Of a stretch of 64,000 nucleotides of DNA, positions 46,060 through 55,216 are shown in pieces. Position 1 is the first letter of the stretch. Each line of letters opens with the position of its first letter. The position numbers and the translations under genes were made by a program. Origin of the DNA: Saturnia japonica (taxonomy: Eukaryota > Arthropoda > Insecta > Lepidoptera > Saturniidae); the NCBI GenBank assembly GCA_033032175.1, contig CM065331.1, forward strand, positions 9,486,370 to 9,550,369, written 5' to 3'. The notes under the pieces were generated by a model. That model saw nothing but the letters and a program-made list of their open reading frames with translations, made no database searches and had not been told where the DNA came from.

Positions 46060-47533
46060 ACATGATCAGATCGATCCTGAAAAATCTGTCATACTCTCTG
46101 TTCTAATTTTCTATTTTCGTTTGAATTCAAAATTTCATCTTACTAGACTTTTCTTATTTTAAAAATTCAAAATAAATCTAATCATAGATTTATTTTGCTA
46201 AACTAGAACCTGGATAGAATATTTGTCTATACCTGAGAAACTCCTAACTGCGCATGCTCTATTACTATCAAAGAATTATCAATGACAGAGATTGTCATAA
46301 TATTGCAATGTAAACAATACGAACCTAAAATATTAACAAAGCTGTTGTTAAACCAAAATTATCAAGTTATAAATTATCTAAACGCATCAATACATAAACC
46401 TATCATTAATTGGTATCCTGGAAATAAAAGAATAGGTACACCAAAGCAATACTAAGGTAAATCAAATGAACTTATGATGAATAATATAAAGTAGATATTA
46501 AATAAGATAAATAAGATTATCTTCCAGATAAATAATATAACATTTCCCCTTATCACATGATCAGATCGATCCTGAAAAATCTGTCATACTCTCTGTTCTA
46601 ATTTTCTATTTTCGTTTGAATTCAAAATTTCATCTTACTAGACTTTTCTTATTTTAAAAATTCAAAATAAATCTAATCATAGATTTATTTTGCTAAACTA
46701 GAACCTGGATAGAATATTTGTCTATACCTGAGAAACTCCTAACTGCGCATGCTCTATTACTATCAAAGAATTATCAATGACAGAGATTGTCATAATATTG
46801 CAATGTAAACAATACGAACCTAAAATATTAACAAAGCTGTTGTTAAACCAAAATTATCAAGTTATAAATTATCTAAACGCATCAATACATAAACCTATCA
46901 TTAATTGGTATCCTGGAAATAAAAGAATAGGTACACCAAAACAATAATAAGGTAAATCAAATGAACTTATGATGAATAATATAAAGTAGATATTAAATAA
47001 GATAAATAAGATTATCTTCCAGATAAATAATATAACATTTCCCCTTATCACATGATCAGATCGATCATGAAAAATCTGTCATACTCTCTGTTCTAATTTT
47101 CTATTTTCGTTTGAATTCAAAATTTCATCTTACTAGACTTTTCTTATTTTAAAAATTCAAAATAAATCTAATCATAGATTTATTTTGCTAAACTAGAACC
47201 TGGATAGAATATTTGTCTATACCTGAGAAACTCCTAACTGCGCATGCTCTATTACTATCAAAGAATTATCAATGACAGAGATTGTCATAATATTGCAATG
47301 TAAACAATACGAACCTAAAATATTAACAAAGCTGTTGTTAAACCAAAATTATCAAGTTATAAATTATCTAAACGCATCAATACATAAACCTATCATTAAT
47401 TGGTATCCTGGAAATAAAAGAAAATAGGTACACCAAAACAATAAAAAGGTAAATGAAATGAACTTATGATGAATAATATAAAGTAGATATTAAATAAGAT
47501 AAATAAGATTATCTTCCAGATAAATAATATAAC

Positions 47534-47812
47534 AACATTACTGATTTGCCGGACAATAAGTTCATGGACCATGTCAAGCCGGTTTTATTGTTATTTATAG
47601 GTTATTTATAGGGTGGATCATTAAGTCAATGATAGTGATGTCTGAAAGTGACTCCCTCTCTGTGCATCCAGTAAATAATAATTATTGTTTTGTATTAACA
47701 CTTTTGTACAGTTGAAAAAAAGATATATTCCGAACCGGCAGTAGTGTTTTGACTTTCATAAGTGCCTTCTTAGGGCCTAAATTGAATAAAGATTTTTTTT
47801 TAGGTGTTATTT
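47534..47812 (+). pseudogene. Jockey-type LINE, right part and 3' tail
   Basis: It resumes at AACATTACTGATTTGCCGGA (ITDLPDNKF), runs through the coding end, then GTGATGTCTGAAAGTGACTC, TCTCTGTGCATCCAGTAAAT, CCGAACCGGCAGTAGTG and AGTGCCTTCTTAGGGCC to AATAAAG and a T run. With 44106-44222 it forms one LINE copy parted by the foldback insertion. Confidence 0.8.
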
Positions 47813-47872
47813 CTTATAATACCGAAAAAAGCTCGGTCACCCAGAAATTTTGTACATTAAATATTTAAATAA

Positions 47873-48371
47873 ATTATATGTTTGGTTTTTAATTTGTTCC
47901 GTGATATATAATGATTAATGTCTAATTTTAAATCTCAATTCCAATTTATAAATAATATACACTTGTATATGCAAGTTTGCTGACTTAATGCCACAATTAA
48001 GATGAATCTAACGACACCTCGTATGCTAAAATCCATCAAGCATACAGACACATACGTTTGAAAAACTTAACCTTCCTTTTTCGCAGATTGGTTAAATCCG
48101 AAGAGCTATAAGATCATGTACATGTACATAAAAATGTCTCTTACATTGTTAAATAATATCGTTTTAATAAATATTTAATGTACCTAATAACTTTAAACAA
48201 AATAAAGATAATATTAAAATAAAACTTAGTTTTTTTTTACATATCTTTTGAATAGCAACCTATTTTAACTTATCTCGCAACTACAATACTTTTAAAGTTG
48301 ATTATAAAGGTATTGAACAAAGGTCAGGGTCAAGGGTCATCTAAACCGACGTACATGCGTCAAAAAATTAA
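47873..48371. other. AT-rich DNA with a family F fragment
   Basis: 47975-48092 has GAATCTAACGACACCTCGTA followed by TGCTAAAATCCATCAAGC and TTCCTTTTTCGCAGATTGG, a partial MITE family F (+). The rest is unassigned. Confidence 0.5.
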
Positions 48372-48480
48372 TGAATCTTGAAGAAGCGAAAGATGTATGC
48401 CAGGATCGTAGCAGGTGGAAGGACGTAGTCTCTGTCTACCCCGTTGGGAAATAGGCGTGATTTATGTATGTATATATTTA
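48372..48480 (+). mobile_element. RTE-type LINE, extreme 3' end
   Basis: GCCAGGATCGTAGCAGGTGG, AAGGACGTAGTCTCTGTCTA and GGGAAATAGGCGTGATT end in a TATGTATGTATAT tail. They are the sense-strand equivalent of the tails at 9.45 and 40.32 kb. Confidence 0.7.
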
Positions 48481-48844
48481 TAAAGCCATAGTATAAAATA
48501 CGATTGTTGAATTGTTTCTATAGGCTTCAGTGATCAATAAACATCTGATGGATCCCTTGCCAGTTTAGCTTAATATAAACTTTTTCTTATACGTTATAGG
48601 TTTAGCGGTGGTTCACAATCACATGTGATGTTAAGTGGACGATATAGCCAAAAAGATGAACACCCTAAACTTGTGATAGCTAGCCAGACGAATATAAAAA
48701 GAACAGATAGAAAAAGCTCTACCACCATGATGTTTCCTTTCACCGGGCGCTCAGAGATTGATCAACGCTGAGTCCGTACACGTTACCAACCGAGTCACCA
48801 CTGCTTTTATTTGTTTACAAAAAAATTTCGATTTTTTTTTTTTA
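48481..48844. repeat. Spacer with SINE-type tail sequences
   Basis: 48600-48690 has GGTTCACAATCACATGTGAT followed by GTTAAGTGGACGATATAGCC. 48720-48800 has CATGATGTTTCCTTTCACCG. Both are phrases of SINE-like repeats in this window. The outlines are unclear. Confidence 0.4.
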
Positions 48845-49259
48845 ATTTCTGTGTATTCGGCTGTTTGTTCAGGGTGATCTCCGGAACGGTTAGATCGATT
48901 TTGACGAGACTTTCACTGGTAGATAGCTTATGTTATATGGAGTAATTTAGGCTACTGTGATTTTTTTTGAAAAATAATTGTTGTGCCGCGCAATTAAAAT
49001 CATTTCGGAAAAACGTCGATTTTGGAGCGCTCGATTGGCTTACGCTGAGTAAACCATATACAATATCAAATTAATGTGGTTGCGAGAAGTACCTTAAAAA
49101 AAAAAAAAAATCAGCGAGAGTATATATTTATCTTGTATAGATAACCTCATTAAGCTATTGCCATTAAAATAACCGGGAGCGGGGGGGTACCACGATTCGC
49201 TCGTGTGCCCGATCGACGGCATTATGTAGTCCATGTGAGCGCAGCCGCGGGCAAAGCTG
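48845..49259 (+). mobile_element. Helitron family A, diverged copy
   Basis: GTGATCTCCGGAACGGTTAG, TCGATTTTGACGAGACTTTC, GGCTTACGCTGAGTAAACCA and an end GCAGCCGCGGGCAAAGCTG|T are recognisable but more mutated than in other copies. The 5' end is lost. Confidence 0.7.
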
Positions 49260-49399
49260 TTATTATTGTAAAAAAGCATAAAAGATTCTTCGTTTGAACA
49301 TGTTTATCTCTGCAAATATTTACTAGAGTTACATTTGATGTTACTATGTTCGAATGTGTATTTTTTTTAATGGATGCGTTAGATAGGGGATAAATACCT

Positions 49400-49593
49400 T
49401 GTAGCGACATCTACATAGCGACACACAGCGACATCTATCGAGCCACATACGACGCATCCTACATCGCACTATAGAAATTAACTCTTCGATTGAGTGTATA
49501 TACAAGAACCCGACTACAACCGTTGGGCAGCTGCCCGCCAGACATAACACCCGTCTGGTCGGAGGATCCTCCCTTTGCAATAGTTCTTCTACA
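49400..49593 (+). repeat. TRIM left LTR
   Basis: It holds a promoter-like TATATAC (about 49497-49503) downstream of a tandem GCGACATCTA/GCGACACACA motif. A CGTTGGGCAGCTGCCCGCC palindrome-like stem lies near 49523-49540. Confidence 0.85.
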
Positions 49594-49884
49594 CTGGTGA
49601 CCCCGAGCATGAAAGTCAGCGCAACCTTCTTCGCACAGCTACATCGTGACGTCATCATCACTTCCACAAACTTTCGAGCAGCGAGTCATACAGCCAGCCA
49701 GCATCCACGGCTACTACGGGTATCCTGACCACCAGCATGCAGCGGACGCGCATTCCTGGTCATCACCCACAGCCTTCTCGGCGACCTTGGCACAGCACAC
49801 TGCACTTCGCCCGGTCAGCAAGCAGAGACGCACTTCTCTCCTGGTCGACGCAGCAGCCAGCCACTACGCAGCACTGCAACACTC

Positions 49885-50060
49885 CGACTCACTGGAGCAT
49901 TCTTGCAGCATCACCCCGACTCACTGGGGCAATCACCCCGACTCACTGGGGCAATCCCCCCGACTCACTGGGGGCATCACCCCGACTCACTGGGGCATCA
50001 CCGCAGACAGTTCCGACTCACCGTGAACTATGCGGCATCTGGTTCCGACTCACTGGAACA
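49885..50060 (+). repeat. Minisatellite inside the TRIM
   Basis: A unit of roughly 21-24 bases built on CCCCGACTCACTGGGGCATC is repeated about five times, with two diverged units (TTCCGACTCACTGGAACATC) further right. It keeps several frames open without obvious protein sense. Confidence 0.75.
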
Positions 50061-50141
50061 TCCCACTGGCCCGGCAAGCATCACTAGATGATGTATGGAC
50101 GACTCAACCTGCTATCGACCTCCGATCTCGGAGGGGAGTGA

Positions 50142-50335
50142 TGTAGCGACATCTACATAGCGACACACAGCGACATCTATCGAGCCACATACGACGCATC
50201 CTACATCGCACTATAGAAATTAACTCTTCGATTGAGTGTATATACAAGAACCCGACTACAACCGTTGGGCAGCTGCCCGCCAGACATAACACCCGTCTGG
50301 TCGGAGGATCCTCCCTTTGCAATAGTTCTTCTATA
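50142..50335 (+). repeat. TRIM right LTR
   Basis: Same sequence as the left LTR apart from T for C at the next-to-last base. It directly follows the purine tract. Confidence 0.85.
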
Positions 50336-50410
50336 ACCTCAAAGGTGATCCCATTTTAATTCCATCGTCATTGAACCTTCAAGTTCGAAGATACACCGGG
50401 AACCACTTCA

Positions 50411-50974
50411 AACTTATTGAAGTAAGGTTTCTTTTTTGTTAAAAATTATCTTGTTTTATTAAAATTACAATGAATGTTATGTCTGGCTGCGTCTTTAACT
50501 TCTGCAACAGAACAGAATGCAACATAACATGGTTTTATCTCCCAGAAAGATATTTTTGTCCATTAATAGTGCACTTAAAAGGTTTTATTAAGGAGAATAT
50601 AATATAATAGAAACAGTCACTTGAAACCACCCCAGATATTTGTGCATTGGCATTGGACCTTCAACTTTGAAGATACACAAGGAAACTCTTCGAAATTATA
50701 GAAGCTGGTTTTCTTTTTTATTAAAAAAAATTCTTGTGTAATCTATTTACAGAGAAAAGTTATATAATTTAGTTAAATAATAATTTGCCATGCGGTTACC
50801 ATGACCGACCACCAATTCGGCACGTTGTATCAAGAATTACAGGAAGTGAAGACAACGATTGTTTAAATTTAACACGGGTGAAACCGTGGGGCACAGCTAG
50901 TGGTATTACATAATATAGGTAATGTATTAGTTTATAAATTTCTTCTTTTGTTATTTAAAAAGTAGTTTAAACAA
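50411..50974. other. Unassigned, with small repeat fragments
   Basis: 50630-50700 has inverse family C phrases (TTGGACCTTCAACTTTGAAG). 50860-50900 is an isolated Helitron end, AACACGGGTGAAACCGTGGG then GCACAGCTAG|T. Confidence 0.45.
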
Positions 50975-51110
50975 ATAGAGAGATGGGAAGATAATCTACC
51001 AATGGGATGGAAAAGGTTAGCTTAAAATAGAAATGCGTGGAAGGAACTAGGGGAGGCCTATGTCGGAGATCCATCCTGACAAACAAATAGGTTGCTGAAA
51101 ATATATGCAC
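50975..51110 (+). pseudogene. LINE C-terminal fragment
   Basis: The frame reads RWEDNLPMGWKRLA, stop, NRNAWKELGEAYVGDPS. The pattern RWxDD..W..A..R..W..LEEAYV is the closing motif of RTE-type LINE proteins. It is very short and decayed. Confidence 0.55.
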
Positions 51111-51221
51111 TAATTATTTACTTTAGTTTATAAGTCATTTATTAAGACTGTTTATGTTATGATACTTATAGTCAGCGAATAAAGGCTTTATCTATTTTTC
51201 TCTGTCTATATACAAGTAAAC

Positions 51222-51365
51222 TGCCTCATTAGCCTAGTGGTAGTAAGTGTGACTGCTATGATCGAGGTCCTGGTTCGATTCCCAGGTCGAGAAAAGTGTT
51301 ATAGAGTTTTTCTATGAAATTCTCAGTAGCAGCTCGGAGTTTGGTTTTGTGCCCGATTAATGGCA
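51222..51365 (+). mobile_element. tRNA-derived SINE (family S1)
   Basis: A box TAGCCTAGTGGTAG (from 51230), B box GGTTCGATTCCC (51272-51283) and the body CAGTAGCAGCTCGGAGTTTG. It is better preserved at its head than the 28.2-kb copy, but ends after GTGCCCGATTAATGGC. Confidence 0.8.
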
Positions 51366-51611
51366 ATAGATTTAAAAAATAGGACTGTCTATTATTTTAC
51401 GAACATGTGGTAACCCTAATACATAATAAGTTAAAAACACACCCTCGTAAACTTAACACATAAAGTACATTGATCTTAACAACTTAGGTGTGGCTAACCG
51501 GTTTCCATGGTTACCGAGGACACAAACAAACTAACGCCACTCCCAGAAATTAGTACACATAATAACGTATTTTAAATAGGACAATGACATAACTTTTGAA
51601 TTATATTTTTC
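51366..51611. other. Unassigned spacer
   Basis: Nothing supported. Confidence 0.4.
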
Positions 51612-52010
51612 TAGTAAAATAAATATAATTTATTCATTTTTATTGCATAGTCTTTAGGTATATTCATTTCCACGATACAGTACGCTCTACAAGCATTATA
51701 CGTTTGATTTCTCGAGAATAAAGGAATATGTCTGGTCTGGATGACGAAACACCCACATCATCTCGGATTTTATAGTGTTTTTCATATATGTCCACTAAAA
51801 TGGTCCAATCAGGTGCAGAACCTAGGATTGAGAAGGGCTTACTTTAAGCATTTACTGTTGAGCCTTCTTTTATAAAGTTAATTTGTCTCCTGTTAGTGGT
51901 CAATCCTTTTTGAGCTCTAGCTACTGAAAGACTTGCTGCTTCACGTATGAATTGAAGTACTCTATCATGGCGACGTGAGACTCCTATCAAGAAGCACCTT
52001 GCATCCTATT
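51612..52010 (-). pseudogene. Retrotransposon C-terminal fragment (RHDxVL...RPDI type)
   Basis: Minus-strand codons: DARCFLIGVSRRHDRVLQFI, REAASLSVARAQKGLTTNRR, INFIKEGST, a stop and frame change, then APDWTILVDIYEKHYKIRDD, VGVSSSRPDIFLYSREIKRI, MLVERTVSWK, a frame change and NIPKDYAIKMNK. The RHDxVL followed by RPDI...K..LVELTV.W pattern is found at the C-terminus of a class of non-LTR retrotransposon proteins and resembles a PD-(D/E)XK nuclease core. Frames differ, so it is dead. The exact LINE clade is uncertain. No polymerase part is recognisable upstream. Confidence 0.65.
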
Positions 52011-52539
52011 AAACCTATTGCATCGCCACAAGTATAGCAAGATTTTTCAGAGGCTTGCCCCTATTTTACTAAGTTACTCTGAAGTGGGAGGGTCATTTGG
52101 AAGGTATTAAGATAAAATTTTAGTAGGGCAGGAGACCAATCATATGACGGAAACGGCTTTTGTAATGACTATCTTATACCTACGTGTCATTTACCACAAT
52201 TCACGCTGTGGATGCGGTCCAGAAACGCTTACGTCTTTCTGAAAGACCTCGACCACGCATTTCTGTGCCGTTTTGGAGTTCATATGGAGCATTGATACGA
52301 TCACTATCGAACTTTACAGGATTACCCGTTGGGGTAATATGAATATAGTCTGAAAATTTCATTAAAATCGCTACAGCCATTTTGGAGTCCATACAGAACA
52401 TAAATACAAATATTTATTTTTATATTTATGAACAAATACTTAGATATAATTCAAATTTTTCGATTTCTTCATTATTTTTATTGTGTATTGAATCCCATCT
52501 CTATGTGCCAATGTGCTTTCTAATAATAACCCAATAAGT
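52011..52539. other. Unassigned, possible repeat
   Basis: TGGAGTTCATATGGA and TGGAGTCCATACAGAACATA (52265-52400) form a loose internal duplication. No gene is supported. Confidence 0.35.
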
Positions 52540-52765
52540 TATATGCCAATAGGACTTGGCGTCGATCGACGTGAGTTCGAATCCCTGTCTGAGCCTAAAC
52601 GCTCAGGGAAGGAAAACATCGTGGTAAAACCATAGCACTGCATGGTGATAGGGCTTTTTCTAATTCCCGCCTGGCTAGCTACCACCCTCAAGTTCATCGC
52701 ACGCATTGCCGATGAGCAGATTCGAGCAATCCGTACAGTGCGGATCAGTGGACGCACTTGCGTGA
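52540..52765 (+). mobile_element. tRNA-derived SINE (family S2)
   Basis: GACTTGGCGTCGATCGACGT, B box GAGTTCGAATCCC (about 52571), GGAAGGAAAACATCGTGG and CCTGGCTAGCTACCACCCTC. It aligns with 53405-53660 and 37656-37835. Confidence 0.7.
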
Positions 52766-53045
52766 GTTTCTATATAAAGAATGCTACGATCCATTTGATG
52801 CGATGCGTCCGACGCTTACGGTGCCGACATGTGGACACCTGCATTTACTGTTAGCCTTAGGAGCCCTAAAATGATCCTCTGACGGATTTTACATCTTCAC
52901 CGTGGCTTGAGGGTGAGCGATTAAGACTCTCAGTCGCGAAAGCGCAGGCAACAAAAGCGCAAGGGTGCCAAAGTGGCCGGACCTCGGCTTGAGCTGTCGG
53001 GCCTGGGAGGAAGGAAGGAACATGTGTATGTGTATTTAGTGATCC
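52766..53045 (+). repeat. Family D copy
   Basis: ATCTTCACCGTGGCTTGAGG, CGCGAAAGCGCAGGCAAC, GGTGCCAAAGTGGCCGGACC and GGAGGAAGGAAGGAACATG lie in order from about 52860. It starts shortly after the SINE. Confidence 0.6.
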
Positions 53046-53404
53046 GTCAATAATTGTCTACTTAGATTATGTTAAAAAAGCCACTTAGGTCCCACATACC
53101 ATATTTATATTAATTTTGCAGAATTTCAGTATTCCAAAATTTTTATACCGAATTGGAAACAAGAATGATCTCAATATCAATATAAAGTATAATAAATACT
53201 AATTCAGAAGGAAGTTATAACTATGTCTAATAAACAAATACAGAAGCATCTTATTTTTAAAGGAAGCACTACTGATGGCGCCATCTATCTTTATTAAATA
53301 TTTTATAAATATAATTAATAATGTTTTACAACTTGTATTAGTTAAGCAATAACTACACTAATTACAAAAATGGACAGTTTCATAAAAGTATTTATAAAGA
53401 AATT
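53046..53404. other. Unassigned AT-rich DNA
   Basis: Nothing supported. Confidence 0.4.
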
Positions 53405-53660
53405 GTAAAGACTCCGCGTCAATCGACGTGAGTTTGAATCCTTGCAATGAGCCTGGACCTTCGGTGAAGAAAAACATCGTGACAAAAGCACAGTATGGCG
53501 ATATGGCTTTTTCTAATATCCGCCTGGCTAGCTACCACCCTCAAGTTGAACTATCTCCAAGCACCAATAAGTGTGTTCCGGCAGCTGCACTTGAAGGCCA
53601 GACTTTCACTATGCTTAGCGTGCTACCATCTTGAGCCACATCTCACTTAAGATCAAACCT
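53405..53660 (+). mobile_element. tRNA-derived SINE (family S2), longest copy
   Basis: Head CGCGTCAATCGACGTGAGTT TGAATCC (B box), then GCAATGAGCCTGGACC, AACATCGTGACAAAAGCAC and CCTGGCTAGCTACCACCCTC. The tail CGTGCTACCATCTTGAGCCA is followed by CATCTCACTTAAGATCA. The tail links it to fragments at 20.7, 38.45 and 48.6 kb. Confidence 0.7.
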
Positions 53661-53880
53661 ATAATGATAAAAAAAATTGAGTGTGTGTTTACACGCTTTA
53701 GAAGTGAAACCTCTCCCTCTCTCTCTCTCTCTCTCCCTCTCTTTGTATATATTTCGAGTACATTAGGAATAGACGACAAATAGAGAAATTATTATATAGA
53801 AACGCATTCTATCTCATTCTCTCACAGCCTAAAACCTATATACTTATACATTTATAGCTGTCTCTTTTTCGATTCATAAA
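53661..53880. repeat. CT microsatellite and small dispersed block
   Basis: A CT-rich run lies at about 53709-53742. 53805-53880 is the inverse of the block at 11.51 and 29.87 kb (TATCTCATTCTCTCACAG, then TCTCTTTTTCG). Confidence 0.6.
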
Positions 53881-55040
53881 ATTCAATTCACACGTCCCAA
53901 AAGAAGTTTCACTTCAAAACGTAAAATTAATTAAATATTACCTCTATATAAAGTTGTAATATCTCTAAAAATATTTTACGATAATTTATTACGTAATTAA
54001 CCAAACTGTGTATTTCCGAAAACGCGAAAATTCCTCTTAAAATATACAAAACCAAAATCTGGGATCAGATCAGATGCTCTGGCCAAAGCCATATCTCAAA
54101 TGTGGCAAATTGTTTTACAATACCTACCTCAATTTGGACAGGAGGCATGGATATAGTTAGCCGCGGCAAGACTGTCATGGTATTTTATACTATTCGAGAA
54201 TTACAGCGATCGACTTGGAAAGTTCTCGACAGGTAATACAGCGATCTTCTAAAATGTAAACCATCACCTAACGTTATAAGTATATGAAGAAGAATTACTA
54301 AAAAAGTTTAATAAGGTTAACTTTAAAGCACTGTAGGTAGGTACCTAGTAGTTCGACAATCGATCACTTACGTAGTGCCTAAATACTTTATCGCGACCAA
54401 TGTGGTACACAATCTCTCCTACCTTAAAGTTCGGAGTGAAGGTGACAGCCGATAAATTCGTATCTCTCAACTGCAACCTTTATTCGTTGACTGTACCATA
54501 CCATAAAATGAATTAATTTCCTCCCGAACCCGGAGAGAAATGAAGAAAAATTCTACCTTCAGAAAGGAGACGGGTATTCTTTCATGCCGACATGGGCCTG
54601 AGTAAAAAAGAGATGTAAAAATATGAAAATGGTGTAAATTAATAGCTAATGCATTATCAAACAATCACTGAAAAAAGCGGATTTTTTTGCAATCTAAAAG
54701 CAGAGATTTAGGATATTTCGTAAAAGCGAAGTCATGTAATAAACTTCAATTAAACTATTTTTGAAGTAAAATTAATATTAAAAAAGGATTATGTTTATTA
54801 TCTTTTCAAGTTATTAGTTTACTTATTTGGATTATTGTGTATTTTAATAATATTGTACGAATTTAAAAACTAAAATATATTCCACTTTATAAACGATATT
54901 TTAATTAATTACATTCTGGCCCAGAAATACCCGTCTCCTTTATAAAGAAATAAAAATAAAAAGCCTTCTCTATTCCTTGCGTTAATACAAGAGTTACTTA
55001 TTTCTATTAGGTGTTTTTTAATAAGCTTACTTATCTTAGA
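53881..55040. other. AT-rich DNA, nothing recognised
   Basis: About 1.1 kb with only short frames. Nothing supported. Confidence 0.45.
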
Positions 55041-55216
55041 TTAATTTAATTTGTTAGTTCTGTCAGTTATCTTCTCTACTTTTTCTGCAAGTACTCCAGA
55101 TTGGGTAAAGGCCTTTTCTAAAGATGCCCATTTGTCTAGGTCGTGTGGTATTTGGCTCCTGTTTGAGCTGGCGGTTCTTTTGATCTCGTCTACCCAACGT
55201 GTCAGTGGTCTTCTCA
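55041..55216 (-). pseudogene. LINE C-terminal fragment
   Basis: Minus frame: RRPLTRWVDEIKRTASSN and LDKWASLEKAFTQSGVL, then KLN and a stop at 55041. It fits the RPxTRWxDDI...W..LEEAF closing motif of RTE-type LINEs. Its coding sequence stops matching where the inverted repeat starting at 55217 begins. Confidence 0.6.

Larger units (their letters stand above)
44223..47533. mobile_element. Foldback-like element with tandem-repeat inverted arms
   Basis: Total 3311 bases. Left arm: units 44223-44719 (497), 44720-45215 (496) and a partial third to about 45554. Right arm, inverted: 46060-46541, 46542-47036 (495) and 47037-47533 (497). Each unit begins GTTATATTATTTATCTGG. Small variants pair by position. 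The outermost pair shares ATTTTCTTTTATT and TTTCATGATCG; the middle pair shares CCTTATTATTG; the inner pair shares CCTTAGTATTGCTTTGG. So the arms are true mirror images. The ends are GTTATATTATT and AATAATATAAC. The flanks read CACATT and AACATT, a possible 6-base target duplication with one change; shorter readings (ACAT, CA) with a longer end repeat also fit. No transposase is seen. The closest known architecture is the Foldback class, though that is by structure only. Confidence 0.8.
43985..47872 (+). repeat. Family K repeat split by nested insertions
   Basis: The left half (43985-44105) has CTCGGAAACGGCTTCATCAA, GATGAAATTTTGTATT and TTTTAGATTTTAAG. The right half (47813-47872) has TAGGTGTTATTTC and AAAGCTCGGTCACCCAG. 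Together they match the continuous copy at 8490-8680. A LINE sits between them, and inside the LINE sits the foldback element. This gives an order of events: family K, then the LINE, then the foldback. Confidence 0.7.
49400..50335 (+). mobile_element. Miniature LTR retrotransposon (TRIM)
   Basis: 936 bases: two LTRs of 194 bases (49400-49593, 50142-50335) around 548 bases. The LTRs start TGTAGCGACATC and end TACA (left) or TATA (right). By reading, they differ only at that next-to-last base, so insertion was recent. After the left LTR, TGGTGACCCCGA (49595) is a primer binding site. Before the right LTR, GGAGGGGAGTGA (50130-50141) is the purine tract. Target duplication ACCT lies at 49396-49399 and 50336-50339. 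The interior has no gag or pol, only proline/serine-type frames over a minisatellite, so it must borrow enzymes, probably from a Gypsy-type relative given the 4-base duplication. Confidence 0.9.
49265..50410 (-). repeat. Dispersed repeat family C, split by a TRIM
   Basis: The two parts are 49265-49399 and 50336-50410. Joined across the TRIM, the site matches the uninterrupted family C copy at 27.59 kb. ACCT is present on both sides of the TRIM. Confidence 0.65.

Noticed and set aside
44223..47533. CRISPR array or satellite explanation for the regular 496-base repeats
   Set aside because: Units are long and contiguous without spacers, lie in two mirrored arms, and are bounded by an insertion site in a LINE. 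A eukaryotic foldback element fits and a CRISPR array does not.
49646..50087. Two long overlapping open frames of 126 and 116 codons
   Set aside because: They lie inside the miniature retrotransposon and are kept open by its minisatellite, with no gag or other domain.
51222..51300. Functional tRNA gene
   Set aside because: A and B boxes are good but no acceptor stem closes, and the sequence continues as a SINE shared with 28.2 kb.
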